Shown: positions 9,157 to 17,111 of the stretch, piece after piece
How positions within the stretch are numbered: the first letter of the stretch is position 1
How the letters are laid out: each line of letters begins with the position of its first letter
From: an uncultured Eubacteriales bacterium
Lineage (GTDB): Bacteria; Bacillota; Clostridia; UBA1381
Reading direction: 5' to 3'
Assembly: GCA_905199755.1 (NCBI GenBank)
Contig: CAJKHT010000005.1
Location: forward strand, 11,378 to 75,377
DNA length: 64,000 bases
Position numbers and translations under genes: made by a program
Notes under the pieces: generated by a model
What the model was told of the DNA's origin: nothing
What the model saw: only the letters and a program-made list of their open reading frames with translations
The model's database searches: none

Positions 9157-10287
9157 TTGCAAAGCAAGGGCATCACAAAACATTCCGTAATGGAAAAGAA
9201 AATTGATTGGTTTTTGTTTATTATAACAGCCGCATTGTCGGTTTTCGGTATAATTGCGGTTTATACCGCCACCAGATCGCTCAACACAAACACAAATGTC
9301 ATAGTGCAGACCGGCTCTTTTCTCATAGGGGTTGTTTTTCTGTTTATATTATGCCGGTTTGATTATGAACAATTTAAGAATATGATTAAGCCGATATACA
9401 TTTTTACAATTCTTATTCTTGTGGCAGTGCTGCTTTTCGGCATAAGCGGAGACTGGGGAGCAAGGAGCTGGATACGCTTCGGCGCTATAGGCATACAGCC
9501 GTCGGAAATTGCAAAGGTGTGTTTTATAATAACCTTTTCGTATCATCTGTCCATGGTGGAGGAAAGCATAAACAAACCGCTTGTTATTATAGGGCTTATC
9601 CTGCATGCCGCGGTACTCATGGGACTTATTATGCTCCAGCCCGATTTCGGAAGTGTGCTTGTTTTCATATTTATGTTCATATGCATGGTATTTACCGCAA
9701 AAATTTCATGGAAATACATCCTCCCCGCAATCGGCATAGGCATACTTTCGCTGCCTGTTATATATTTCTTTTTCCTTAATGAATATCAGCAGAAGCGTAT
9801 ACAGGTGTTTTTAAATCCCGACCTTGATCCGCTTTACCGCGGCTATAACGTTATACAGTCGAAAATTGCGGCAGGCTCAGGTCAGCTTTGGGGCAAAGGC
9901 TTTCTGCACGGAACGCAGAATCAGCTCGGTTATCTTCCGACCAAGTATACGGATTTCATATTCTCGGTGATTGCCGAGGAGTTTGGATTTATAGGTGCCG
10001 TATGCGTTGTTGCTGCCCTGTTTTTAATTATATGGAAGTGCATAAAAACAGCACAGAGAGCGGACAATCTTTTCGGACGCTACATCTGTGTCGGAGCTGC
10101 GGCGATGTTTTTGTTTCATTCCTTTGAAAACATGGGCATGTGCATAGGTCTTACACCGGTAACCGGCATTCCGCTTCCGTTTGTCAGCTACGGCGGTACA
10201 TCAATGCTTACAAATATGATTGCAATAGGGCTTGTGATGAGCGTATCCTATCACAACAAGCCGCGCAGCACCTTTGATGTATACTGA
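9157..10287 (+). CDS. rodA: SEDS-family peptidoglycan glycosyltransferase RodA
   Basis: A 376-residue membrane protein with about ten transmembrane helices. It shows SEDS signatures: RSWIRFGAIGIQPSEIAKV, GLIMLQPDFGSVLVFIF, KIAAGSGQLWGKGF and the C-terminal GLTPVTGIPLPFVSYGGTSM. SEDS proteins polymerise lipid II into glycan strands with a class B PBP; the early position of the PSEIAK loop and overall length suit RodA (elongation) rather than FtsW. The start is TTG at 9157 because GGAGG lies 8-12 bases upstream; the first in-frame ATG (residue 12) has no ribosome binding site. A DUF3343 gene and a cysteine desulfurase gene follow in the same direction, possibly as one transcript. The RodA versus FtsW choice is moderately sure. 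Confidence 0.88.
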   Translation: MQSKGITKHSVMEKKIDWFLFIITAALSVFGIIAVYTATRSLNTNTNVIVQTGSFLIGVVFLFILCRFDYEQFKNMIKPIYIFTILILVAVLLFGISGDWGARSWIRFGAIGIQPSEIAKVCFIITFSYHLSMVEESINKPLVIIGLILHAAVLMGLIMLQPDFGSVLVFIFMFICMVFTAKISWKYILPAIGIGILSLPVIYFFFLNEYQQKRIQVFLNPDLDPLYRGYNVIQSKIAAGSGQLWGKGFLHGTQNQLGYLPTKYTDFIFSVIAEEFGFIGAVCVVAALFLIIWKCIKTAQRADNLFGRYICVGAAAMFLFHSFENMGMCIGLTPVTGIPLPFVSYGGTSMLTNMIAIGLVMSVSYHNKPRSTFDVY

Positions 10288-10357
10288 AGCAATGAACAAA
10301 TCGCTCTTTTCGGAATATTATACAATATGTGATAATATTTTGAAAGGAGTGATTTTT

Positions 10358-10615
10358 TTGTATATTCTTGTAGGCTCGATAACCACCGCTACGCGTCTGA
10401 AAAAACTGATTGAGGCGTCGGCAGGTTATCCGGCGGACGTTGTTCACACCCCCGCCGAAATCAATCCCACCGGCGGCTGCTCCTATTGCGTCCGCATCGA
10501 CAACAGGCTGTCTGATATAATACGTCCGCTCTGCAGCGATTACGGTGTCAGAATCAGGAGTATATATATTGACGAAATTAAAGACGGGGAGCGTGTGTTC
10601 AATGCTGTACCTTGA
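10358..10615 (+). CDS. DUF3343 protein, putative sulfur/selenium carrier
   Basis: An 85-residue cytoplasmic protein of the DUF3343 family. It starts YILVGSITTATRLKKLIEAS and has the conserved PTGGCSYC motif (two cysteines two residues apart) and a C-terminal VRSIYI-type strand. The start is TTG at 10358 with GAAAGGAGTG upstream; longer in-frame starts lie in the end of rodA and lack a site. It overlaps the next gene by 14 bases. DUF3343 genes elsewhere often sit by cysteine desulfurases and selenium genes, so a persulfide or selenide relay by the cysteine pair is a reasonable inference, unproven. Confidence 0.8.
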   Translation: MYILVGSITTATRLKKLIEASAGYPADVVHTPAEINPTGGCSYCVRIDNRLSDIIRPLCSDYGVRIRSIYIDEIKDGERVFNAVP

Positions 10616-11720
10616 CAATGCCGCGACCACGCTGCGCAAGCCGGCACAGGTATATTTATCCCTGCTTAAAAATACGCTGTTTGGCAGTGTAAACGCAGGC
10701 AGGGGCGGTCACAGCATGAGCGTGCGCGGCACGGAAACAATCGTAAACACACAGGACGAAATCGCCGGGCTTTTTAACATTGATTTGCCGCAAAACATTG
10801 CATTCACGCAGAATGCAACATATGCGCTTAACATGGCAATTCTCGGCATGCTGTCCGAGGGCGGTCATTGCATTGTCACGGAAATGGAGCATAACAGCGT
10901 TCTGCGTCCCGTTCACCGTCTGGGCAATTTTACCGTTGTAAAAGCCGATAAAAGAGGCTATATATCTCCCGAAAATATAGTCTCCGCCATAAAAGACGAT
11001 ACACGGCTTATTATATGTACGCATGCTTCAAATGTATGCGGAACCATTGAGCCGATAAAGGAAATCGGTGAAATTGCCAAGCGTCACAATATTCCTTTTC
11101 TTATCGATGCCGCCCAGACAGCCGGCTGCATAAATGTCGATGTCAAAGAGCTTAATGCGGATTTTCTTGTTTTTTCGGGACACAAGGGATTAATGGGACC
11201 GCTCGGCACGGGCGGTATATATGTTAAAGATCCGTCCATTCTTGAACCGATAATACTCGGCGGAACAGGCAGTATGTCGGAAAGTCTGTCACAGCCGCAT
11301 TTCATGCCGGATATGCTCCACAGCGGAACGTTAAACACACCTGCAATCGCAGCACTCGGTGCAGGGGTAAAATATATCAAAAAGCACGGTGTTTCCGAAA
11401 TAAGCGAAAAAGAGCGATTTTTGGCGCAAAGACTTGAAAACGAGCTGTGGAATATGGGAGGAATTACCGTTTACGGCACACGGGACAGAATAGGAACAAC
11501 CTCATTCAATATAGACGGCATGGCAAGCGGAGAAACTGCACAGCTTCTCGGCAAAAAATTTGCCGTGCGCGCGGGTTTTCACTGCGCACCGCTGGCTCAC
11601 AAGGCTCTCGGAACGTTAAAAACGGGAGTTGTGCGCGCCTCTTTCGGCATTTTCAATTCCGAAGCGGAGGTTTTGCGCTTTGCCGATGCTGTATGGAAGC
11701 TGAAAAAAGAAACAATCTAA
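10602..11720 (+). CDS. Cysteine desulfurase family protein (class V aminotransferase)
   Basis: A 372-residue PLP enzyme of the NifS/Csd group. The N-terminus is MLYLDNAATTLRKP; the PLP-phosphate region holds TQNATYALN; ICTHASNVCGTIEP and LIDAAQTAG give the PLP-ring His and Asp, and the Schiff-base Lys is in FSGHKGLMGPLGTGG. The C-terminal loop RAGFHCAPLAH holds a conserved Cys that would carry the persulfide. These enzymes take sulfur from cysteine (or selenium from selenocysteine) and pass it to acceptors. The acceptor is probably the overlapping DUF3343 protein. The ATG at 10602 was chosen because the family starts with YLDNAAT and GGGGAG lies upstream. Confidence 0.9.
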   Translation: MLYLDNAATTLRKPAQVYLSLLKNTLFGSVNAGRGGHSMSVRGTETIVNTQDEIAGLFNIDLPQNIAFTQNATYALNMAILGMLSEGGHCIVTEMEHNSVLRPVHRLGNFTVVKADKRGYISPENIVSAIKDDTRLIICTHASNVCGTIEPIKEIGEIAKRHNIPFLIDAAQTAGCINVDVKELNADFLVFSGHKGLMGPLGTGGIYVKDPSILEPIILGGTGSMSESLSQPHFMPDMLHSGTLNTPAIAALGAGVKYIKKHGVSEISEKERFLAQRLENELWNMGGITVYGTRDRIGTTSFNIDGMASGETAQLLGKKFAVRAGFHCAPLAHKALGTLKTGVVRASFGIFNSEAEVLRFADAVWKLKKETI

Positions 11721-11724
11721 AATA

Positions 11725-11762
11725 GGCTGTTTAAAAAAGTCAACTGACTTTTTTAAACAGCC
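11725..11762. terminator. Long perfect hairpin after the cysteine desulfurase gene
   Basis: A 38-base perfect inverted repeat with 18-bp arms (GGCTGTTTAAAAAAGTCA) and a 2-base gap, starting 4 bases after the stop codon. The stem contains A6/T6 runs and is followed by a pyrimidine-rich stretch. It probably ends the rodA-side transcript; it could also act on the convergent mgtC operon. The 79 bases to the next stop codon are AT rich and otherwise featureless. Confidence 0.7.
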
Positions 11763-11841
11763 TTAACTTTTTTCAAAGGGATAGGAAAAAAGCTTTGGAA
11801 TTAACAAACTGAGCCAAAACTTTAGTTTTTTAACATCCCTT

Positions 11842-12522
11842 TCATATTGAGCTTTTAATTTTGCAGTCATATTCAACAACATCGAGAATATTATCCTCTT
11901 GCAGCAAATCGGGCATTTCAATCATTATTTTATAATTTCTTGTTCCGTTTTCATTATTTTTTTCCACCCAGACATCCGTGACAGATATTCCGAGCTGTTT
12001 TAATGCCGCGGTTATTCTCTGCTGATAATCTTTTTCGTCCACGCCGTAAATGCAGACTGTTTTTGTAACCGGGGTTTTAAAATGATGAAAATTTCTGTGG
12101 AAAAGAAGCTGCGCCGTAACAACCGCCGCCGTTGCCAGTACACCCAGAACATACATTCCTGCACCCATTGCCATACCTATGCCCGAGGTCGCCCATATTC
12201 CGGCTGCGGTTGTAAGTCCCGTTATTGAATTTTTATGTACAAATATCATTCCTGCGCCCAGAAAGCCTATGCCGCTCACAACCTGAGCCGCAATTCTTGC
12301 TCCGTCGGCTCCGCGCATACCCAATTCTCCCGAAACAGTATCGGAAAAACCGTATTTTGAAATTGCCATCATCAATGCCGCTCCTATTGCCACAATGCAA
12401 TGAGTTCTCACTCCCGCACTCTTTGAGCGGTTTGAACGTTCCGCACCTATTATCGAACCGCATATTCCCGCGGCAATAATACGCAATGTCAGCACCAGCT
12501 GATAAATTTGAAAATTTTCCAA
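11842..12522 (-). CDS. MgtC/SapB-family membrane protein
   Basis: A 226-residue protein with four to five transmembrane helices (~10-145) and a C-terminal soluble domain (~150-226). Family signatures are GICGSIIGAERSNRSKSAGVRTH, shown here in part, QVVSGIGFLGAGMIF and GLTTAAGIWATSGIGMA. MgtC-like proteins act in low-magnesium growth or modulate membrane ATPases; the precise function here is unknown. The TTG at 12522 fits the AAGGTGGTG site upstream better than the GTG codons inside that site. It is the third gene of an operon after the GDPD-PHP fusion and the sugar kinase, 21 bases past the kinase stop. Confidence 0.85.
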   Translation of the reverse strand: MENFQIYQLVLTLRIIAAGICGSIIGAERSNRSKSAGVRTHCIVAIGAALMMAISKYGFSDTVSGELGMRGADGARIAAQVVSGIGFLGAGMIFVHKNSITGLTTAAGIWATSGIGMAMGAGMYVLGVLATAAVVTAQLLFHRNFHHFKTPVTKTVCIYGVDEKDYQQRITAALKQLGISVTDVWVEKNNENGTRNYKIMIEMPDLLQEDNILDVVEYDCKIKSSI

Positions 12523-12543
12523 AATAAGCACCACCTTTTAAAT

Positions 12544-13491
12544 TTATATATAATCCGGGTATGACTCTATTGCACCGCTGCCCTGAACGCTTATTCCGCA
12601 ATATCGGGCAGATGCTTTCACAAATTCCGCCAATTCCGCCTCGGTTATCTTATCAAGCCGCTGTTTATCAAATCCGCTGCGGTATAGGCTGTATAAAAAC
12701 GAGCCTATGAACGCATCACCGGCACCCGTTGTATCCTTTGCCGCGACCTTTTCGGACGGAACGTATATCTGCGCATTTTCGGTGTATGCATAAGCACCGT
12801 CCGCACCGCATGTACATATAACTGTTTTTGCGGATTTGAGCAGCTTTTTACACCCCTCTTTAATATCGTCCGTTCCCGTAATAAAACCGATTTCCTCGTC
12901 CGACACTTTTATTATATCGGCAAACGGCAGAAATTCATCAATTGCAGTCTTAAGCAAGGACGTATCCTCCCAAAGGGGCAATCTGATATTTGGGTCAAAG
13001 CTTATAAGCGCTCCGCGCTTTTTCGCAAGCTCTATTGCTTTTTTATGCGCCTGCTTCATGGGGAAATCCCCCAGAGATACCGAGCAGAAATGCAGTGCAA
13101 AGCAGTCATTAAATGTGTCCTCGCTCAGATTTGAGGCATCGTAGAGCATATCGGCAGACGGGCTGCGGTAAAACGAAAATGTCCTGCTTCCGTCACTTCC
13201 GAGACTTACAAATGCCAGAGCCGTGTTTGCCGCTTTTGTAAACAGCACATTGTCCGTTCCGATTCGGAAAGCTTTAAGAGCATCTGCGATTTTGTGTCCG
13301 AACGGATCATCACCCAGCTGTGTTATAAGCTGCGTTTTACCTCCGAGCTTTGCAAAAGCACCGAGCACATTCGCCGGCGCACCTCCGATTTTCGGCGAAA
13401 ACGATTGTACCTGTGAAAATTCACAGCCGCTCTTATTCGGTATAAAATCTATCAGTGCTTCTCCTATGGCAAACAATGTATTGTTTTTCAT
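12544..13491 (-). CDS. PfkB-family sugar kinase (fructokinase-like)
   Basis: A 315-residue ribokinase-fold kinase. The N-terminal signature GEALIDFIPN, the substrate loop KIGGAPANVLGAFAKLG and the C-terminal ATP/anion-hole motif DTTGAGDAFIGSFLYSLY are all intact, with Asp in GAGD as the catalytic base. Proteins of this pattern phosphorylate fructose or related sugars; fructose is the best guess because of GEALIDFIP and GGAPANV. It is 46 bases downstream of the GDPD-PHP gene and has an AAGGAGCAGGG site. Likely controlled with that gene by the overlapping divergent promoter pair near 15.18 kb and the adjacent DeoR-type regulator. Confidence 0.88.
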   Translation of the reverse strand: MKNNTLFAIGEALIDFIPNKSGCEFSQVQSFSPKIGGAPANVLGAFAKLGGKTQLITQLGDDPFGHKIADALKAFRIGTDNVLFTKAANTALAFVSLGSDGSRTFSFYRSPSADMLYDASNLSEDTFNDCFALHFCSVSLGDFPMKQAHKKAIELAKKRGALISFDPNIRLPLWEDTSLLKTAIDEFLPFADIIKVSDEEIGFITGTDDIKEGCKKLLKSAKTVICTCGADGAYAYTENAQIYVPSEKVAAKDTTGAGDAFIGSFLYSLYRSGFDKQRLDKITEAELAEFVKASARYCGISVQGSGAIESYPDYI

Positions 13492-13537
13492 TATCCCTGC
13501 TCCTTATTTGTATTTATTTCCACGCGGAGTTCCATGC

Positions 13538-15130
13538 TTAATCTATTGCGCATTGTACGGCAAATCTGTTTTTATAATAATAAGTGTTTTTAAATCCCAT
13601 TTCTTTAAGCTTTTTATAAAGCATATCAAAGCTGTTTGCCGAATTTTGGGCTATATGCGCATCGGAACCCGTTGTTATCAGATAACCACCCATATCCTTA
13701 TACATCTGTATAATCCATTCCTCCGGCATAAGCTCGCAGTATCCGCTGCCGTCATATACACATGAGGTATTAATCTCAAGCGCAATTTTGCGGTCAATGA
13801 TGTACCGTAAAATGCGTTCTATTTTATCCTTATATTTTTTGCAGTCCGCGTTCATATGATATTTTCCGTTTATATACCGCAGCGGACAGGTCAAATGTGC
13901 CAATATATCAAAATCACATGCTTCAATCATCGAAATCATGTCATCAAAATATTTATCCAGATATTTTTGAAGCTTCTCCGCTCCCATTTTTGAAAAATCA
14001 ATTTGGGAATACGGCATATCATAGTCCTTAAATTGTACCGCATGCACGGAACCGATTATTACATCAAAATCAAATTTTTCTATAATACCCTCGGAAACAT
14101 CACGATGCCAGAAGCCCTCCCCGATTTCCGTACCGCGCAAAACCGTCATATCCGCTTCGTTATCCGCCGCTTTTGCATCGGCAGCAGAGCTTTTGATAAG
14201 ACCGTCCAAATCAACCGTTTCATAGTATTCAATGTCGCAGTGGTCGGTTACCGCAAACCCGGCAAGTCCGTTTCCGTATGCCGCAGCTCGCATATCAAGC
14301 ACATCACACTCGGAATCATGTGAATTTTTTGAATGAGTATGCATATCATACCGTCGGTCTACATTAATTTTCGGTTTAATTGCTCCGTCCGTTTCAACTA
14401 TGTCGGGCTTCAGACGTTTTGCCGCATCATAAAAGCTGTCATAATCGCTTAACAGCCATATGCCGAGCCGCGCATATTCTTTTACAAGCTTTGCCGTCTT
14501 TTCGTCGGCAAACGGTATTTTTACCCATGAAGTATTGCCGCACTCATACGGCAGCCACACCGTAAGGCGGTCTTTCGGAATTATCCCGTGCAGTGTGCGC
14601 AGTATATCCTCCGTTACCGCACCGTCATAGTCAATCGAAAGCTCCGGTATTTCATTCAGACATTTTTTTAAAAACTCAACATCATTCGATGTTACGGAAA
14701 TGTTTTCCGCATAGTCCGTAATCATTGAAAATAATATTGATAAAATTTCTTTCGGAAATGACTGAATTTTATTGTCAATTTTAAGGCGTATTCCCGTTTG
14801 TGCGGACAACTCCAGAACCTCTTTGAACAGCGGCAGCTTTTCTTTGCGGTATTTGTTTGAAACAGCCGTTCCGAAGTCATATTGCAGTGCTTCATCATAC
14901 GTTATTTCGGAAATATCTGTCTCTTTATCTATTGGCGAGCCGTCTTTTTTTCTTGCGGTACGGTTTATGAGCCGATCATGCATTACCACAATCCGCTTAT
15001 CACTTGTGTACTGCAAATCCAATTCAATAACATCGTACCCCTGTATTACGGCACACCGAAAAGCCGTCATTGTATTTTCCGGACATTCGCTCGCCACACC
15101 CTTGTGTGCCTGCAATTCTATATGCTTCAA
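13538..15130 (-). CDS. Fusion of glycerophosphodiester phosphodiesterase and PHP phosphoesterase
   Basis: A 530-residue two-domain cytoplasmic protein. The first half (~1-250) is a GDPD TIM barrel with QAHKGVASECPENT (Lys in place of the usual Arg after the catalytic His), IELDLQYTSD and VVMHD. The second half (~258-530) is a PHP domain with its metal ligands intact: DMHTHSKNS, VTDHCD, GTEIG, GSVHA, HLTCP, EINTS and TGSDAH, the pattern of histidinol-phosphatase-type (HisK) enzymes. One part would cleave phosphodiesters to a phosphomonoester, the other remove the phosphate. The start is TTG at 15130 with AAGGGTGA upstream; longer frames would run into the promoter. It leads an operon with a sugar kinase and an MgtC-like gene. 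The substrate is unknown. Confidence 0.85.
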   Translation of the reverse strand: MKHIELQAHKGVASECPENTMTAFRCAVIQGYDVIELDLQYTSDKRIVVMHDRLINRTARKKDGSPIDKETDISEITYDEALQYDFGTAVSNKYRKEKLPLFKEVLELSAQTGIRLKIDNKIQSFPKEILSILFSMITDYAENISVTSNDVEFLKKCLNEIPELSIDYDGAVTEDILRTLHGIIPKDRLTVWLPYECGNTSWVKIPFADEKTAKLVKEYARLGIWLLSDYDSFYDAAKRLKPDIVETDGAIKPKINVDRRYDMHTHSKNSHDSECDVLDMRAAAYGNGLAGFAVTDHCDIEYYETVDLDGLIKSSAADAKAADNEADMTVLRGTEIGEGFWHRDVSEGIIEKFDFDVIIGSVHAVQFKDYDMPYSQIDFSKMGAEKLQKYLDKYFDDMISMIEACDFDILAHLTCPLRYINGKYHMNADCKKYKDKIERILRYIIDRKIALEINTSCVYDGSGYCELMPEEWIIQMYKDMGGYLITTGSDAHIAQNSANSFDMLYKKLKEMGFKNTYYYKNRFAVQCAID

Positions 15131-15152
15131 AATAATCACCCTTAAAAAAATA

Positions 15153-15181
15153 TTGACATTGTTAATAATCAAGTATATAAT
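15153..15181 (+). promoter_or_regulatory. Fully consensus sigma-A promoter for the DeoR-type regulator
   Basis: TTGACA (15153-15158), 17 bases, TATAAT (15176-15181). The -10 occupies almost the same bases as the -10 of the opposite promoter. Confidence 0.85.
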
Positions 15182-15205
15182 AATTCATATTGCTCATCAA
15201 GTCAA
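15177..15205 (-). promoter_or_regulatory. Sigma-A promoter for the GDPD-PHP operon, overlapping the regulator promoter
   Basis: Minus strand TTGACT (15200-15205), 17 bases, TATTAT (15177-15182). Each promoter's -35 lies beyond the other's start point, so only one polymerase can bind at a time. Confidence 0.8.
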
Positions 15206-15271
15206 TAACCGCCGTACAAAACGGTAAAATGAGCATGTTTTTGATTGTTTTTTAAGGAGTTTGAAGAATAT

Positions 15272-15997
15272 ATGAGCAAAGAACGCGAAAAAGAAATACT
15301 AAAGCTGTTGCTTGCAAAAAAAGAAGTAACGGTAAATGAATTATCACAGCGGCTTTTCACAAGTGAATCTTCAATCAGGCGCGATCTTAAAAGTCTCGAA
15401 AATCAGCAGCTTATAAAGCGTATTCACGGCGGTGCGGTCATTGAAGAAAACAGCATATCAACACTGAAAATCCCGTTTGTTATACGCGAGCTTGAACAGA
15501 GTGATGCGAAAATCGAAATCGCAAAGCAGGCAATCGATTATATAAACGATTATGACGTGCTGTTCCTTGATGCCTCGTCAAGCGCATACAATTTGATACC
15601 GTTTTTAGCGGCAAAAAATCATCTTACCGTAATAACAAGCGGTATAAAAGCCCTGCTGAAGCTTGGTGAATACGGGATAAAAGCCATAAGCACCGGCGGC
15701 GAGCTTTTACCGTCATGTCAGTCTCTCGTAGGCGAAGAAGCATACAAAACCATTCAGGCATACAATGCAAATGCCGTATTTTTTTCGTGCCGCGGTCTGT
15801 CCGATGACGGATGCCTGACCGATATTTCGGATTCCGAAAATTATGTACGCAGATGCATGATAGAAAACTCACAAAAATCGTATCTTATGTGTGCAAGCGA
15901 TAAAATCGGGAAAAAATATTTCCATAACTTATGTTCGGCAAATTACATTTCAAAAATAATTTGCGAAAAAGAGCTTCCCCCGCAGCTTCGCAAATAA
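15272..15997 (+). CDS. DeoR/GlpR-family transcriptional regulator
   Basis: A 241-residue repressor-type protein. The N-terminal winged helix (~3-58) has EILKLLLAKKEVTVNELSQ, the recognition helix SESSIRRDLKSLE and the family tail KRIHGGAV. The C-terminal sugar-phosphate sensing domain (~75-235) has FLDASSSAYNLIPFL, TSGIKALLKL and STGGELLP. DeoR-type proteins usually respond to phosphorylated sugars, which suits the adjacent PfkB kinase operon. The ATG at 15272 was chosen over an upstream TTG because the wHTH begins directly after it; AAGGAG is 12 bases upstream. It shares an overlapping promoter region with the GDPD-PHP operon, the probable target. Confidence 0.9.
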   Translation: MSKEREKEILKLLLAKKEVTVNELSQRLFTSESSIRRDLKSLENQQLIKRIHGGAVIEENSISTLKIPFVIRELEQSDAKIEIAKQAIDYINDYDVLFLDASSSAYNLIPFLAAKNHLTVITSGIKALLKLGEYGIKAISTGGELLPSCQSLVGEEAYKTIQAYNANAVFFSCRGLSDDGCLTDISDSENYVRRCMIENSQKSYLMCASDKIGKKYFHNLCSANYISKIICEKELPPQLRK

Positions 15998-16038
15998 AGC
16001 ACATCGTGCTGACGTTCTCACTGCATCAACCCTTTTGC

Positions 16039-16851
16039 TTATCCCACTACATTCATTATATTTCTGCGTTCCGTTTCAAACTGCTCAGCGCTGCTGCCCT
16101 CCAGCAGTACGTCAATATACGGCTTATGCTTTCTTATCTGCTCAAAAAGCAGCTTAACGTTAAATATTCCCTCTCCGACACGCATTTCGGTCTTTTTGCC
16201 GTCAACTATATCAAAATCCTTCAAATGCACCGCCGTTAATTTATCCGACAGCAATTCAAAGGTTTTTACTATCATCTCGTCCTGCTGCATGTAGTTTTCC
16301 TCGGTTATGTAATTAACCGGATCAAAAATTACAAGCATATTCGGAGAATTTATCTCATCGCACAGCTTTTTCATCATTTCGGGAGTATTTACGGGGTGTA
16401 CTGCCACTCCCTCAATTCCCAGCACGACTCCCAGCTTTTCGGCATCGCGTACCAGCTCTTTCAGGTTTCTTACCACATTTTTGTAGTCCTCTTCACGATT
16501 GCTGCACAGGCGAACACCCGTCTCGGTGCCTACCACTCCTGCATTAAGGTATTTTGCAAAAAGCATATTCTGTTCAAACACGGCTTTATGCTGCTTAAAG
16601 CTTTCCTCATCAGCAGACAGATCAATATACGAGCCGAGCACCGAAATGCGCAAATCGCCCAAATCCTCTCTGATTTTCGCCGCAATTCCCGTGCTGAATG
16701 TGTGATTTGTCCAGTCAATTCCGTTAAACGATTTTCTTAATGCAAGCTGCACATATTTTATATCAAGCTCTCTTGTCTGTTGCAGAAGCTCCGCCGGAGT
16801 ACGTGCAGGCAAATCATGCGCTCTCATTCCTATTTCATGTATATATTCCAT
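16039..16851 (-). CDS. Sugar phosphate isomerase/epimerase (xylose isomerase-like TIM barrel)
   Basis: A 270-residue AP-endonuclease-2 superfamily TIM barrel. Metal ligands expected for the family can be seen in VLGIEGVAVHPV (Glu), VIFDPVNYI (Asp), AVHLKDFDI (His, Asp) and DVLLEGSS (Glu). Members interconvert sugars or polyols such as myo-inosose or tagatose derivatives; substrate cannot be read. The ATG at 16851 has GGAGGG 8 bases upstream; the longer open frame runs back through the promoter, so it is not used. Convergent with the DeoR gene and transcribed alone from a perfect promoter at 16880-16908. Residues past 265 end at NVVG with no terminator clearly visible. Confidence 0.82.
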   Translation of the reverse strand: MEYIHEIGMRAHDLPARTPAELLQQTRELDIKYVQLALRKSFNGIDWTNHTFSTGIAAKIREDLGDLRISVLGSYIDLSADEESFKQHKAVFEQNMLFAKYLNAGVVGTETGVRLCSNREEDYKNVVRNLKELVRDAEKLGVVLGIEGVAVHPVNTPEMMKKLCDEINSPNMLVIFDPVNYITEENYMQQDEMIVKTFELLSDKLTAVHLKDFDIVDGKKTEMRVGEGIFNVKLLFEQIRKHKPYIDVLLEGSSAEQFETERRNIMNVVG

Positions 16852-16879
16852 ATCAGTAACCCTCCGTTTCCACGTTAAG

Positions 16880-16908
16880 ATTATACTATATACACAAAAA
16901 TATGTCAA
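16880..16908 (-). promoter_or_regulatory. Fully consensus sigma-A promoter for the TIM-barrel gene
   Basis: Minus strand TTGACA (16903-16908), 17 bases, TATAAT (16880-16885). It fixes the downstream start at 16851 and lies against the end of ylzJ. Confidence 0.85.
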
Positions 16909-16912
16909 GCAT

Positions 16913-17104
16913 TTACAGCTGTATTTTATCAGAACCGAGCAAATGATGATATTTTATGAAATCCTGCGGATCGGTACTGATAATTCTGTCCACTCTGCCG
17001 TCCGTAAGCTCAAACGATATATTGTCATACATTTTTATATGCCGTCTGCGTATCTGTGTGTTATCAAAGAACACCACGTCAGACGGTACGCAAGAATAAA
17101 TCAT
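16913..17104 (-). CDS. YlzJ-like protein
   Basis: A 63-residue protein matching the YlzJ-like family: a hydrophobic start with PSDVVFFD, a central strand, then the signature RIISTDPQDFIKYHHLLGS. It lies 7 bases after tepA, the same order as in Bacillus subtilis, and its ribosome binding site AAAGGAA is inside the end of tepA. The family has no known biochemical function. The length is normal for the family. Confidence 0.85.
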   Translation of the reverse strand: MIYSCVPSDVVFFDNTQIRRRHIKMYDNISFELTDGRVDRIISTDPQDFIKYHHLLGSDKIQL

Positions 17105-17111
17105 TTTTAAA

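Noticed and set aside
11725..11762. End of an insertion element or MITE
   Set aside because: No transposase, no second copy in the window and no target duplication; a terminator explains it.
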